Origin: DRPG01 sp964655065
GTDB lineage: Bacteria > Myxococcota_A > UBA796 > GCA-2862545
Direction of reading: 5' to 3'
Assembly: GCA_964655065.1 (NCBI GenBank)
Contig: CAZZLC010000029.1
Span: 1-64,000, forward strand
DNA length: 64,000 bases
Under the pieces are notes generated by a model. That model ran no database searches and was not told the DNA's origin. It saw only the letters and a program-made list of their open reading frames with translations. Position 1 is the first letter of the stretch, and each line of letters begins with the position of its first letter. A program made the translations under genes and the position numbers. Shown piece after piece: positions 33,762 to 42,343 of this stretch.

Positions 33762-35318
33762 ATGCGCCTGTTTGTCCTCGCGCCGCTCTTCGCCTGTACC
33801 GGCGACGGACCCGATCTCGAGCCGGATCCCGAGCCCTCCGACACCGGCGAGGCCGTCCCGGCCGACACCGGCGAGGCGCCGCTCCCCACCGAGGGTGACG
33901 GCGGCGACGCGCTCGGTCCGCGCTTCCAGAGCGGCACTCGGCTGGCGGCACGCTCGATCGGGGCGGCCGGCGCCGACGAGCGGATCTTCGCCTACTTCCA
34001 CGACACCCAGCTCGACACCCCGTGCCGCTTCGTGCTCGCGACCGACGAGGTGCTGCGCTGCCTGCCCTCGACCGAGGCCGGCGAGCGCGCCTACCTCGAC
34101 GACGAGTGCTTCCAGGCGGTCGACGTCTACCGCTGCGCGGACCCCTCCTACCAGCTCCTGGGCTTCCCGCTCGAGCGCGACGACGAGTGCGACCTCTTCC
34201 GCACCGTGTTCGAGGTCCGCGAGGTCGCACCTGCGGCCGAGCAGCCCGACGCGCTCTTCCAGGCCGACCCCTTTGTCGGGAGCTGCGGCCCCTGGCCAGG
34301 CTCCCTCCCCACCGTGGTCGACGTGGGCGACCTGGTCGACCCCGAGACCTTCGTCGGCGCCACGATCCGGGAGCGGGTGACGCAGCAGGGCTTCGGGGTC
34401 CGCGAGATCGTGGCCGACGACGGCGCGGTGCTGCGCCAGGAGCTGTTCACCGAGACGGACGGCACCTGCGCGATGCGCTACCTCGGCGGCCTCGGCCCGC
34501 GCTGCGTCCCCGCCCGCACGGCCCTCCTCGGCGCGGGTCCCGGCGTGGACTGGTGGTTCGGCGACGAGGCATGCGAGGTCGCCCCGCTGGCCTACACGTC
34601 GAGGAACCCCTGCCTCGACGAGGCCCCTCGGCTCGCGCTCGAGTTCGCCGACTTCCAGGGCCCCCGCCCGTGGCGCGTCGGAGAGCCCTACACCGAGGAG
34701 ACGGCCTACGAGGACCAGACCGGAGAGTGCACCCAGCAGACCGTCGCCGAGACCCCCTGGACGCTCTACACCGTGCTCGGGCCGGCCACCGAGCAGACGC
34801 TGCCCGCCACCCGGCTGGAGATCGTCCCGGGTTCGCCGGTGTCGTTCGCCCGCTTCGTCGACCAGTTCGGCCTGTGGCTGGCCCCCGGCTTTCCCGAGGG
34901 CAGGCTCGGCCGGGGCGCCGGGGGACCCTTCGTGCGGTCCGACGGCACGGCGTGCAGCGCCCTCGTGACCGAGGACCACGGTGTGCGCTGCGTCGACGGC
35001 GACGTCCTGTTCGCCGACGACTTCTCGGTTCGCTACTTCGCCGATCCGGCGTGCACGGATCGGGTCGTGCAGACCATCCCGGGCGAGGTGCCGAGCGCGC
35101 TCGTGCTCGCCACCGCCGAGTCCTGCGTGCCTCGTGGCGACGCCCAGCAGGTGGGGATCGATGTCCTCGCCGTGGGAGGACCGTACGCGGGCTCGACGCT
35201 GTACCGTCGCTCGTCACCGGACGCGGTTTGCGAGCCGGCCCCGCTGGAGCCCACGCTCGACTACTACGACGTCGGTGACTCGATCGTGGAGACCCTGCCC
35301 GAGCTCACCGTCGAGTGA
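33762..35318 (+). CDS. large acidic lipoprotein of unknown function
   Basis: A 518-residue lipoprotein: signal MRLFVLAPLFAC (lipobox LFAC), then a low-complexity linker with a twice-repeated DTGEA motif (about residues 27-45). The rest is a cysteine-containing, acidic domain with internal repetition: CRFVLATDEVLRCLP early, CSALVTEDHGVRCVDGD late, and similar 'C...L..D....RC' units between. This suggests a duplicated disulfide-bonded module. No known family. The ATG follows GGAGGAACCACC. It converges with the next gene (14-base overlap of ends). Confidence 0.7.
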   Translation: MRLFVLAPLFACTGDGPDLEPDPEPSDTGEAVPADTGEAPLPTEGDGGDALGPRFQSGTRLAARSIGAAGADERIFAYFHDTQLDTPCRFVLATDEVLRCLPSTEAGERAYLDDECFQAVDVYRCADPSYQLLGFPLERDDECDLFRTVFEVREVAPAAEQPDALFQADPFVGSCGPWPGSLPTVVDVGDLVDPETFVGATIRERVTQQGFGVREIVADDGAVLRQELFTETDGTCAMRYLGGLGPRCVPARTALLGAGPGVDWWFGDEACEVAPLAYTSRNPCLDEAPRLALEFADFQGPRPWRVGEPYTEETAYEDQTGECTQQTVAETPWTLYTVLGPATEQTLPATRLEIVPGSPVSFARFVDQFGLWLAPGFPEGRLGRGAGGPFVRSDGTACSALVTEDHGVRCVDGDVLFADDFSVRYFADPACTDRVVQTIPGEVPSALVLATAESCVPRGDAQQVGIDVLAVGGPYAGSTLYRRSSPDAVCEPAPLEPTLDYYDVGDSIVETLPELTVE

Positions 35319-35799
35319 CGGGGCGGATCGCCGCCTCCGCCTCCTCGATGTCGTAGCGCGCGATCTTGTTGCGCCGAACCGAGGTCACGATCCCCGTGAT
35401 CCCGATCGGGATGGACGCGATGACCAGGCCGAGGCCCGCCGGGCTGGCGCCATCGCCCAACGAAGTGAGCAGGAGCCCGGGGATCAGCGTGCCGAACTGC
35501 AAGGCGAGCAGCGTGTTCGACGCGCGGGTGAGCGTCTCGATCCGGTCCCCGCGACGGTCGTCGCCGACCGCGCGGGCGAAGTCGGCAGGCATCAGCGGTC
35601 CCTCGGGGGTCACGGCCACGAGGCGCTTGTCGCTACCGCGAACCGCGGGATCCACGATGTGACCATAGCTTCCGAGGCGGCCCTTGTAGGACCGGTTCTG
35701 CGACCGGTAGGTCTCGAACGCGATCGGCGGGGCCTCGTCGGGGCTCGTCTCGGCGGACTGGGCGCCCGCGAGGGCGGACCACAGCAAGAGCACGGACAT
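35305..35799 (-). CDS. secreted/membrane protein with one C-terminal helix pair, unknown function
   Basis: A 164-residue product from ATG 35799 (strong GGAGGTGAGG). A signal peptide (MSVLLLWSALAGAQSA) is followed by a soluble region and then a hydrophobic pair (ALQFGTLIPGLLLTSLGDG, then GLGLVIASIPIGITGIV), ending in a basic amphipathic helix (RRNKIARYDIEEAEAAI). It looks like a small inner-membrane protein of the type in myxobacterial lipoprotein loci. No recognised family. The end overlaps the convergent lipoprotein gene. Confidence 0.65.
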   Translation of the reverse strand: MSVLLLWSALAGAQSAETSPDEAPPIAFETYRSQNRSYKGRLGSYGHIVDPAVRGSDKRLVAVTPEGPLMPADFARAVGDDRRGDRIETLTRASNTLLALQFGTLIPGLLLTSLGDGASPAGLGLVIASIPIGITGIVTSVRRNKIARYDIEEAEAAIRPVTRR

Positions 35800-35871
35800 C
35801 CTCACCTCCGGCCGATGCGTAACGCTCGGCCCCCGTGCCCCCTGCGGCGAGGTAAGCGCCACGTAAGGTGT

Positions 35872-36957
35872 TCAGGCGCCCCGGGGCTCGGAGGGGTTCC
35901 GGTGGAACGGCTCGAGCTCCCTCGATGGACAGCCCGGCGGATGGCGGAAGAACAGCCGGGTGTCGGCAAACCGCGAGGTCACGAACCGCTCCACGAGCTG
36001 AATGGTGCCGATGGGCACGCGCTCCTCGTGGGCGTGCCACAGCGCGTAGACCCGATAGAGCGGGCCTGGCGCGACGCGGGGCAGCGCCCTCGTGAAGCGA
36101 CGCCGTCTGGCGCGCCGCCACTGGGTCACGAAGTGGTCGCTGGGTACCATCACGAGCCCGATGGGCACCTCGGAGCGCGTCTGGTCGGTGACCCTGCTCT
36201 CACCGTCCTGATCGACGTCGTAGAGCGGATCCACGCTCACCGCACGGCCCGCGAAGCTCGTTCCGCACGGCCCAATCCCGGGCATGTCCGCCCCCTCGGG
36301 GCCTGCTTCCCGAATGCGATCGAAGATCCAGAACAGCGTGCGGATGTCGCGGTAGCGATGGTCGAAGGTGGTGGGCCCGAGCCAGGTGCGCTGCTCGCGC
36401 GTGATGATGGTCTCGTCGGTGTCGTCGACGTCGAACGCGGGAGGGCCGAACACCATGTCGGCCGACGGCCGATCGGTGCGCGGGAACTTCAGGGCGACGC
36501 CGGCTGCGAAGCCCCCCTGGTCGGAGATGTTGCCGTTGGACACGCGGAGCAGCCCCTCGCTCGGTGCAGCGAGGATGCCCCGGCACCGGTTGCCCTCGTC
36601 GGGGCGATAGGCGACTCGCGCCACGCACCCCACCGGGTGGAGGAACTTCTGCCCGATCACCATGCTGTGGCCACGAGGCAGGGTGTCGCCGCGGTGGACG
36701 AACGCGTTGAGCAGGTTGCGCGGGCGTACGAAGGCTGGATCCGGCGGGGGAACCGGACCCGGGGTGTCGTCTTCGAGACACGCCGCCCAGAGTCCCTCGA
36801 GCTTGTCGCGCCACGACCCGGTCGGGTCGCTCTCGGTCGGGACCACCGGGGGCTGTGGGGTGTCACGAACCTGGTCGAGAAAGCAGTCCGAGCGGCTGTC
36901 CGCGAGGGCAGCGGGCCGCCGTCCAAAGATGCCGAGCAGGCGAAAGAGGTCGTGCAC
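35872..36957 (-). CDS. catalase-related (mini-catalase / allene-oxide-synthase-like) protein
   Basis: A 361-residue protein; start taken at GTG 36957, preceded by a run of seven G. A distal-haem-type histidine, His107 in FLHPVGCV, is followed by GLLRVSN (136-141, where catalases have VRFST) and GVALKFPRTD (153 on, the RGFAxKFY position). Near the C-terminus VPIGTIQLVERF with a following TSRFADTRLF resembles the HRPLGxINRxR...Y motif of short catalase-family proteins. The distal Asn region and proximal Tyr are not clear, so haem binding is inferred. It begins 15 bases after the lipoxygenase stop. Such proteins pair with lipoxygenases in corals and cyanobacteria to make allene oxides or epoxides. 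Confidence 0.6.
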   Translation of the reverse strand: MHDLFRLLGIFGRRPAALADSRSDCFLDQVRDTPQPPVVPTESDPTGSWRDKLEGLWAACLEDDTPGPVPPPDPAFVRPRNLLNAFVHRGDTLPRGHSMVIGQKFLHPVGCVARVAYRPDEGNRCRGILAAPSEGLLRVSNGNISDQGGFAAGVALKFPRTDRPSADMVFGPPAFDVDDTDETIITREQRTWLGPTTFDHRYRDIRTLFWIFDRIREAGPEGADMPGIGPCGTSFAGRAVSVDPLYDVDQDGESRVTDQTRSEVPIGLVMVPSDHFVTQWRRARRRRFTRALPRVAPGPLYRVYALWHAHEERVPIGTIQLVERFVTSRFADTRLFFRHPPGCPSRELEPFHRNPSEPRGA

Positions 36958-36971
36958 GGTCCCCCCCGGGA

Positions 36972-39179
36972 TCAGGTATTGATGCGGATCCGCCACCGAT
37001 CGAGTGACGGCAGCCCGGCCAAGACGAGCTGGTCGGCCGGCGACTCGGTCGGCCCCGGCCCCGGCGCGTTCATGATCGCGTTGAAGGCCTGCACCACATC
37101 GAGGTCGTCGCCCTTGTCGATCGTCTCGAGCAGCAACGGGTCGTCGGGATCGCCGATCACCCCCCATCGCGTGTTGTGGAGCACCCACCCCACGGCGATC
37201 TGAGGCACGCAGTCGGTCAACCGGGGCAGTGCGTCTTGCCACCAGGAGAAAAAGCCCGGCTCGTCCCAGTTGTCGGGCGGCCGCAGGTGCCTCAGCCCGA
37301 ACGCGGCATGACGCAGCGAGCCGCCATCGACCCAGCCTCGATCGTTGACCCAGCTGTGCACGAACGTGGCGTGGAAGATCACGAACCGGCAGAGCTGGCG
37401 GATCTCCTCGAGGGTGCCCGGAAGGCTGAGGTGGCCGGGACCGGGGTTCGGGCGAGGGTGCTCGCCGGGCCACAGCCAGTGGTGGCCTGCGAGAGGGGTC
37501 GCCGGCTGGCCCGGCGGCGTCGAGGGGTGCGCGGCGTGATCCCGCAGCGCGTCCCCTAGCGCCTCGATCTCGCGCGCCTGCGCCCGGGGCTCGAGCTCGG
37601 GGAGCAGGATCGCCACGAAGCGACCGATGCCCTCCCAGAAGGCGGTCGCCCCGACGCCGTACTCGGACCAGCCGAGCACCGGGTGCTCCTTTCCCCGAGG
37701 GGAGAAGCCCTTCCAGTCCACCTGGGCGAGCTGGTTGCGCAGTCTCGCCCCCACTCCGGCCTCGTCGAGGCCGGTGGAGCGGGGAAGCAGCCCCTGGCCC
37801 TCGAGCACGAGCGCGTCACCGAGCCGGTTGATGCCGGAGACGTCCCGCACGAAGGGCTGGAGGATGCGGCGGACGCGTGTAAGGGGGCCTGCCCGCTCCC
37901 CCCGGCCGTGCACCTGGAGGCACAGCGCGATCGACTCGACGAGGAGGTGGGTTCGGGCCAGGTGGATGTCGGTCTGGCCGGCCACGAGCGACACGCTGCG
38001 CGCCACGAACTGAGCGTGCTGCCACGCGGCGTGGCCGTCGGCGGGGGTCACCTCGCGCACGTCGAACCACTCGGGGTCGTCCTCGTCGACTCCGGCGTCG
38101 ACCGGGTCGCGGCGCTCGGAGCGGTCGCGCGACGCGATGCGGATCTTGCGCAACGCGTACTCACCGTCGGCCTGGCGCACCCAGGTGACGCGCACGTTGG
38201 GAAGCTCGTAGGGGCCCCGCAGCGGCACGTCGTCCCAGTTGTGGTCGAGCACGATGCGGGAGCCGTCGTCCGAACGCTGGAGCGGAAAGGTGGCGAACCC
38301 GTCGAGGAGCCGCTTCGAGGTGTAGGCCGTGCAGTCCGTCCAGGGATCGGGCTGTCCCGAGGGCCGCGGATACCAGTCCGCGAGCTCGAGGTGGGTCTCC
38401 GGAACCGGCGTGTCGCGGTAGTCGGCCAGGATCTTGAACACCCGGACCGACAGCGCCCAGCGGGGCAACAGGGCGAGTCGCCAGCCGAACCACGCCCGAA
38501 GCAGCGGCACCGCGTTGTACGGCGTACAGTGGCCAGCCGAGAGCAGCGCCGCCCGGTACTCGTCGCTCCACGACAGCGAGAACTCGGGGGCGTGAATCGG
38601 CAACGCGCGCGGGTTGTCCCGCCGGGGCACCGGCCCGCCCGGTCGGTAGGCCCAGGGGTGGGCGGGCCAGTCGAGGCGGGGCTCCGCGGGCCACAACGCA
38701 TCGGTCACCAGCGAGCGACGGCGCCTCAGCGCCGTCGGCGGCGGCGGCGGCGGTGCCTTCGAGCGCAGCACCATGTGCTCGAGGGTGCGCCGCACGCGGG
38801 CCTCGTCGTCGGAACGGGGGCCCTCGGGGGCCGGGTCGTGCAGCAACGTGAGCAGGGTGTCGACCGAGAGGTGTCGGCCGTCGGGGAGCGAGGCCAATGC
38901 CCGCTCGAGGTCCTCGGGGTCCATCGGCGTCCGCTCCACGAGAGGTGCCTTGGCCGAAGGAGCCCCGCAGGTGCCCGGAGGGCGCGCGCCCCCCAACCAG
39001 CGGGCACAGGGTGTGGGTACCCAGCTCGGAACCTCTCCTCCCCGCCGCGGCGTGGTGTCCCGGTAGAGCAGGGCCGGAACGTCCGCCGCACCGTAGAGCT
39101 CGAGCACACCAGGCAGCTCGGGCGGGTCGGCCTCGTAGATCCACTGGCAGGAGAGGAGGTCTCGGGGGTCCGTCGGCAT
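36972..39179 (-). CDS. lipoxygenase
   Basis: A 735-residue non-haem iron dioxygenase of polyunsaturated fatty acids. Start ATG 39179 overlaps the kinase stop (ATGA). Iron ligands follow the family pattern: His406 and His411 in DIHLARTHLL (HxxxxH), and His608 and Asn612 in HATFVHSWVN (HxxxN). The distance from the second to the third His is about 197 residues (about 186 in soybean LOX-1). Trp-rich and GYELP-like segments upstream (DWYPRPSG, LRGPYELP) fit. No PLAT domain is obvious. The usual C-terminal isoleucine ligand is not terminal: the chain ends RIRINT, with Ile two residues from the end. There is no signal peptide. It sits between a kinase and a catalase-like protein. Confidence 0.82.
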   Translation of the reverse strand: MPTDPRDLLSCQWIYEADPPELPGVLELYGAADVPALLYRDTTPRRGGEVPSWVPTPCARWLGGARPPGTCGAPSAKAPLVERTPMDPEDLERALASLPDGRHLSVDTLLTLLHDPAPEGPRSDDEARVRRTLEHMVLRSKAPPPPPPTALRRRRSLVTDALWPAEPRLDWPAHPWAYRPGGPVPRRDNPRALPIHAPEFSLSWSDEYRAALLSAGHCTPYNAVPLLRAWFGWRLALLPRWALSVRVFKILADYRDTPVPETHLELADWYPRPSGQPDPWTDCTAYTSKRLLDGFATFPLQRSDDGSRIVLDHNWDDVPLRGPYELPNVRVTWVRQADGEYALRKIRIASRDRSERRDPVDAGVDEDDPEWFDVREVTPADGHAAWQHAQFVARSVSLVAGQTDIHLARTHLLVESIALCLQVHGRGERAGPLTRVRRILQPFVRDVSGINRLGDALVLEGQGLLPRSTGLDEAGVGARLRNQLAQVDWKGFSPRGKEHPVLGWSEYGVGATAFWEGIGRFVAILLPELEPRAQAREIEALGDALRDHAAHPSTPPGQPATPLAGHHWLWPGEHPRPNPGPGHLSLPGTLEEIRQLCRFVIFHATFVHSWVNDRGWVDGGSLRHAAFGLRHLRPPDNWDEPGFFSWWQDALPRLTDCVPQIAVGWVLHNTRWGVIGDPDDPLLLETIDKGDDLDVVQAFNAIMNAPGPGPTESPADQLVLAGLPSLDRWRIRINT

Positions 39180-42100
39180 CAGCGCTCCAGCATTGCCGGC
39201 CAGAACAGTGAACGCCAAGGCAAATTTCTCCGGTGGGCGTGAACGAACCCGTTCAGCCCCGCGTCAGCATAGAGCGACAGCGCCCGCTGCGTGCGGTTTC
39301 TCGCCTCGGCGGGACGCCCCTCGAACGACGCGAGAGCCCCCGAGAGGGCCTCGACGTGACCTGCCCCCCAGTGGGGCTGCTCGGCGTGGAGGATGCGAAT
39401 GCTCCGCCTCACGACCCTGGGGGACCAGGGGGCTCCGCTCGCGGCCACGGCAAGCTCGGCCAGTCCGCGCAGCCAAGCGTGACCGGTCCGAACGTGCTGA
39501 AGATCCGTGAGGACCTTGGGTGGACGTCGACCGATCGCGATCCGGGCGCTCTGCGGGTCGCCCGCGTGCAAGGCGACCCGGCAGCGGGCGAACGAGGTCA
39601 CCCACTGGTACGCGGCCGGCAGCGTCCCCTGTCGCGCCACCTCGTCGTCGAGGATCCGGGCGGCGGCCTCGGCATCCCCGTCGATCAGCGGCACGAGATA
39701 GCGCACGGCGATCTCGCAGAGCCCCGACGACAGCCGGTCCGATCGGTCGGCCAGCACCTGCGAGAGGCGCTCGGCCTGGGCGATCCACGCCGCGTCGGGA
39801 GGCGCCGAGAAGTGCAGCGCGAGAAGCCGGTTCACCCGGGCGACCGACAGCGCCCAGCCGCCGTCCTCGGTCGGCGGATACTGGGCGATGGCCTCGGCGA
39901 GCACCGACGCGGACTGGCCCATGCGCTCGGTGTAGAGCATCACGTAGGCCCGGGTGGTCGCCACGAACGCCCGTGTGACCGGCGAGGCCTGGCCGGTCCA
40001 GCGCTCGAGGAAGCGGTCGAGCCGCTCGGCCTCGCCGCGACCACTCCGAGACAGGGCCAGCGCGTTCCACAGCAAGGCCGCGGCACGCACCGCGTGATCG
40101 AGGTGCCGATCCTCGAGGGCCATGCGGAGGTACCGCACGAGCATGGCGGCCGCCTGGGTGTACTCGAAGTACGCGAGGGGAGCTGCCGCCGCCCAGGCCG
40201 CGACGAGCCTCGGGGGCGCAGGCCGGTCCACCGGATCGAGCTCGAGGGCGTGGCGGCGGAGCCAGAACAGGTCCAGCAGCGTGGCGAGACGAGCGCGCCA
40301 CCCCGACGGAGGGAGCGAGAACCCGAGCAGGCCGCAGGCCTCGGTGAGCGTGACCAGACCGCGGGAGACGTTGCCCGCTCGCAGCCAGAGATCCGCGGCA
40401 GCAGCCAGGTGGTGCCCGCGGTCGGCCCCCTCGACCCGCGCCGCTGCCTGGGTGGCGGCGCGCGCTGCGTCCAGTGGCTGGTTCTGGTCCGCGAGAGACC
40501 GAGCGAGCAGGGCGTGCCCGTCGACACGGTCGTCGTGCTCCACGACGTAGCGCACCCACCGCTCCGCCGCAGACGGCGCGCCTCGGGCCAACGCCTGACG
40601 TGCGCTCTCGAGCGCCTCGGGCACCGCCCGATCGTGGTCCCCGAGGAACCGGAGCAGCCCGGCTCTCGTCTCGGGGGGCGCGTCGACCAGCTCCTCGAGC
40701 ACGTCCCGCAGCGCGGGTTCCCCGATGGGCGGGAGACCCGGCGGCAGTCGCACCAGCGCGACGGTGGACGCGTCGCGGGACCAGTCGAGGAGGCCATGGT
40801 CGTCGAGTGCATCGACGGCCTCGGCGGAGCCGTGGCGAAGCGCGAACAGCGTGGTCACCCGGCCCCCGAGGCTGGCGATCAGGCTCGCCAGTCGACCCGC
40901 CGCCTGGGGAAGCTCCGCCGCGCGCTCGACGGGCGGGGCAAGGTCGATGCGCTCGGACTCGGCCACCGTCCAGGCCACGAGGGGAGCCTCCTCGGTGGTC
41001 GACACCACACAGGCGCGCACGTCCCCCTCGTCGAGCAGGTGGGTGAGGATCCGCTCGCTGTCACGGTCGATCCACTGCGCGTTCTCGACGATGAACAGCG
41101 TCCCCTGGTCGCGCTCCGAGTCGACGCTCGCGGCGACCAGCGCCTTCAGGGCGCGCGCCAGCTCCCGGTGTCGAGGGCCCGGAAGGGCCACCACGGTGGC
41201 CCGGCTCCGGGCGAAGGCGGGGAATGCCGTCTCGAGGAGGGCGCGGTCGACGTCGTCGAGAGCATCGAGGTGGGCCGAAAGATCGTCGACCAGTCCCTCG
41301 AGGGCGTGCAGCGGACGCAGCCCGCTGCGGGTGCCTCCAAAGCGGAGCACCGACCACTGCCGTCCCACGGCCACCCGAAACAGCGTGTCGGCGAGAGCCC
41401 GCCCGGACTTGGGGTCACCGACCACGACGAGTCGCGGCTGGGCAGCGCCGAGCCACCGCTTCGCCACGACGCGGTGCGACGCGTCGGGATCTTCGGAGCG
41501 GGTAGGCCTGCCCGCGAGCGCGACGAGGCAGTCCTCCGCCGACGGGCGCTGGTTCGGATCGGGATGGAGGCATCGCCGGAGGACGTCGGCGAGCGACGGA
41601 TTGGCGATGGGCGGAAGCGGAATGGTCCCCCGCGACAGCGTGACGTCGACCCGACGATTCAGCGCCGCGGCGTCGAGCGGCGCGGCGACCACCTCGTGGA
41701 TCACCAGCCCCGCCGCGTAGATGTCGCTCGGCGGCCCCCACGACTCCCGGTTCAGCTGCTCGGGCGAGAAGTAGTGGGGCGTCCCGTCGAGGCTGGCTCG
41801 GGGGTGGGCCACCGAGTACGCGAGGCCGAGATCCACGAGGACCACGGTGTTGTCGGAGCGGACGCGGACGTTCTGCGGCTTGATGTCGCCGTGGACGATG
41901 CCCGAGGCGTGGAGCACCTCGATGGCCGAGAACAGCCCCACCGCGAGCTCGGTCGGATCGATGGTGGCGAGGACGTCCGACAGGTCGTGGCCTTCGACCA
42001 GCTCCATGACCAGCGCGGTGCTGCCCTCCTCCTCTACGAGCTCGCGAACCCGTGGCAGGTGCCGGCAGGGCGTGCGGGCGAGGAGGCGAAAGTCGCGGCG

Positions 42101-42280
42101 GAGCTCGTCGAGCCCCTCGACCGCGTCCGTCGACCAGATCTTGAGTGCGACCTCCTGACGCCACCTCGTGTCGTAGGCCCGCAGGACCCGGCTGCGGGCT
42201 CCGCGGCCGAGCTCGCCGAGGATGCGGAACCGGCCCCAGGGTTGGCCGTCGCGGTCACGGGGGTCGGCGGTCTGCGGCAC
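39179..42280 (-). CDS. serine/threonine protein kinase with large helical/STAND-like C-terminal region
   Basis: A 1033-residue protein from GTG 42280 (GGAGGATCCC site). Residues about 18-260 form a Hanks-type kinase: glycine loop GELGRGARS, Lys47 (VALK), catalytic HGDIKPQN at 130-137 (His-Gly-Asp rather than HRD) and DLG at 150-152, in place of DFG. The following ATPase-like segment has a degraded P-loop, GDPKSGR (288-294), with no Lys-Ser/Thr. The rest, to residue 1030, is helical, TPR-like. This resembles PknK/STAND-type regulators that bind effectors. Its stop overlaps the lipoxygenase start by one base, so kinase and lipoxygenase are made together. Confidence 0.85.
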   Translation of the reverse strand: MPQTADPRDRDGQPWGRFRILGELGRGARSRVLRAYDTRWRQEVALKIWSTDAVEGLDELRRDFRLLARTPCRHLPRVRELVEEEGSTALVMELVEGHDLSDVLATIDPTELAVGLFSAIEVLHASGIVHGDIKPQNVRVRSDNTVVLVDLGLAYSVAHPRASLDGTPHYFSPEQLNRESWGPPSDIYAAGLVIHEVVAAPLDAAALNRRVDVTLSRGTIPLPPIANPSLADVLRRCLHPDPNQRPSAEDCLVALAGRPTRSEDPDASHRVVAKRWLGAAQPRLVVVGDPKSGRALADTLFRVAVGRQWSVLRFGGTRSGLRPLHALEGLVDDLSAHLDALDDVDRALLETAFPAFARSRATVVALPGPRHRELARALKALVAASVDSERDQGTLFIVENAQWIDRDSERILTHLLDEGDVRACVVSTTEEAPLVAWTVAESERIDLAPPVERAAELPQAAGRLASLIASLGGRVTTLFALRHGSAEAVDALDDHGLLDWSRDASTVALVRLPPGLPPIGEPALRDVLEELVDAPPETRAGLLRFLGDHDRAVPEALESARQALARGAPSAAERWVRYVVEHDDRVDGHALLARSLADQNQPLDAARAATQAAARVEGADRGHHLAAAADLWLRAGNVSRGLVTLTEACGLLGFSLPPSGWRARLATLLDLFWLRRHALELDPVDRPAPPRLVAAWAAAAPLAYFEYTQAAAMLVRYLRMALEDRHLDHAVRAAALLWNALALSRSGRGEAERLDRFLERWTGQASPVTRAFVATTRAYVMLYTERMGQSASVLAEAIAQYPPTEDGGWALSVARVNRLLALHFSAPPDAAWIAQAERLSQVLADRSDRLSSGLCEIAVRYLVPLIDGDAEAAARILDDEVARQGTLPAAYQWVTSFARCRVALHAGDPQSARIAIGRRPPKVLTDLQHVRTGHAWLRGLAELAVAASGAPWSPRVVRRSIRILHAEQPHWGAGHVEALSGALASFEGRPAEARNRTQRALSLYADAGLNGFVHAHRRNLPWRSLFWPAMLER

Positions 42281-42343
42281 GGGATCCTCCGACCGGTGGG
42301 CATCACACCGGGGGTCTACAGTTGCAACCTGCCACCTGCACGT

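Noticed and set aside
36957..37473. N-terminal extension of the catalase-related gene into the lipoxygenase gene
   Set aside because: The frame is open but only reads the lipoxygenase gene in another frame; GTG 36957 after a G run fits the operon layout better.
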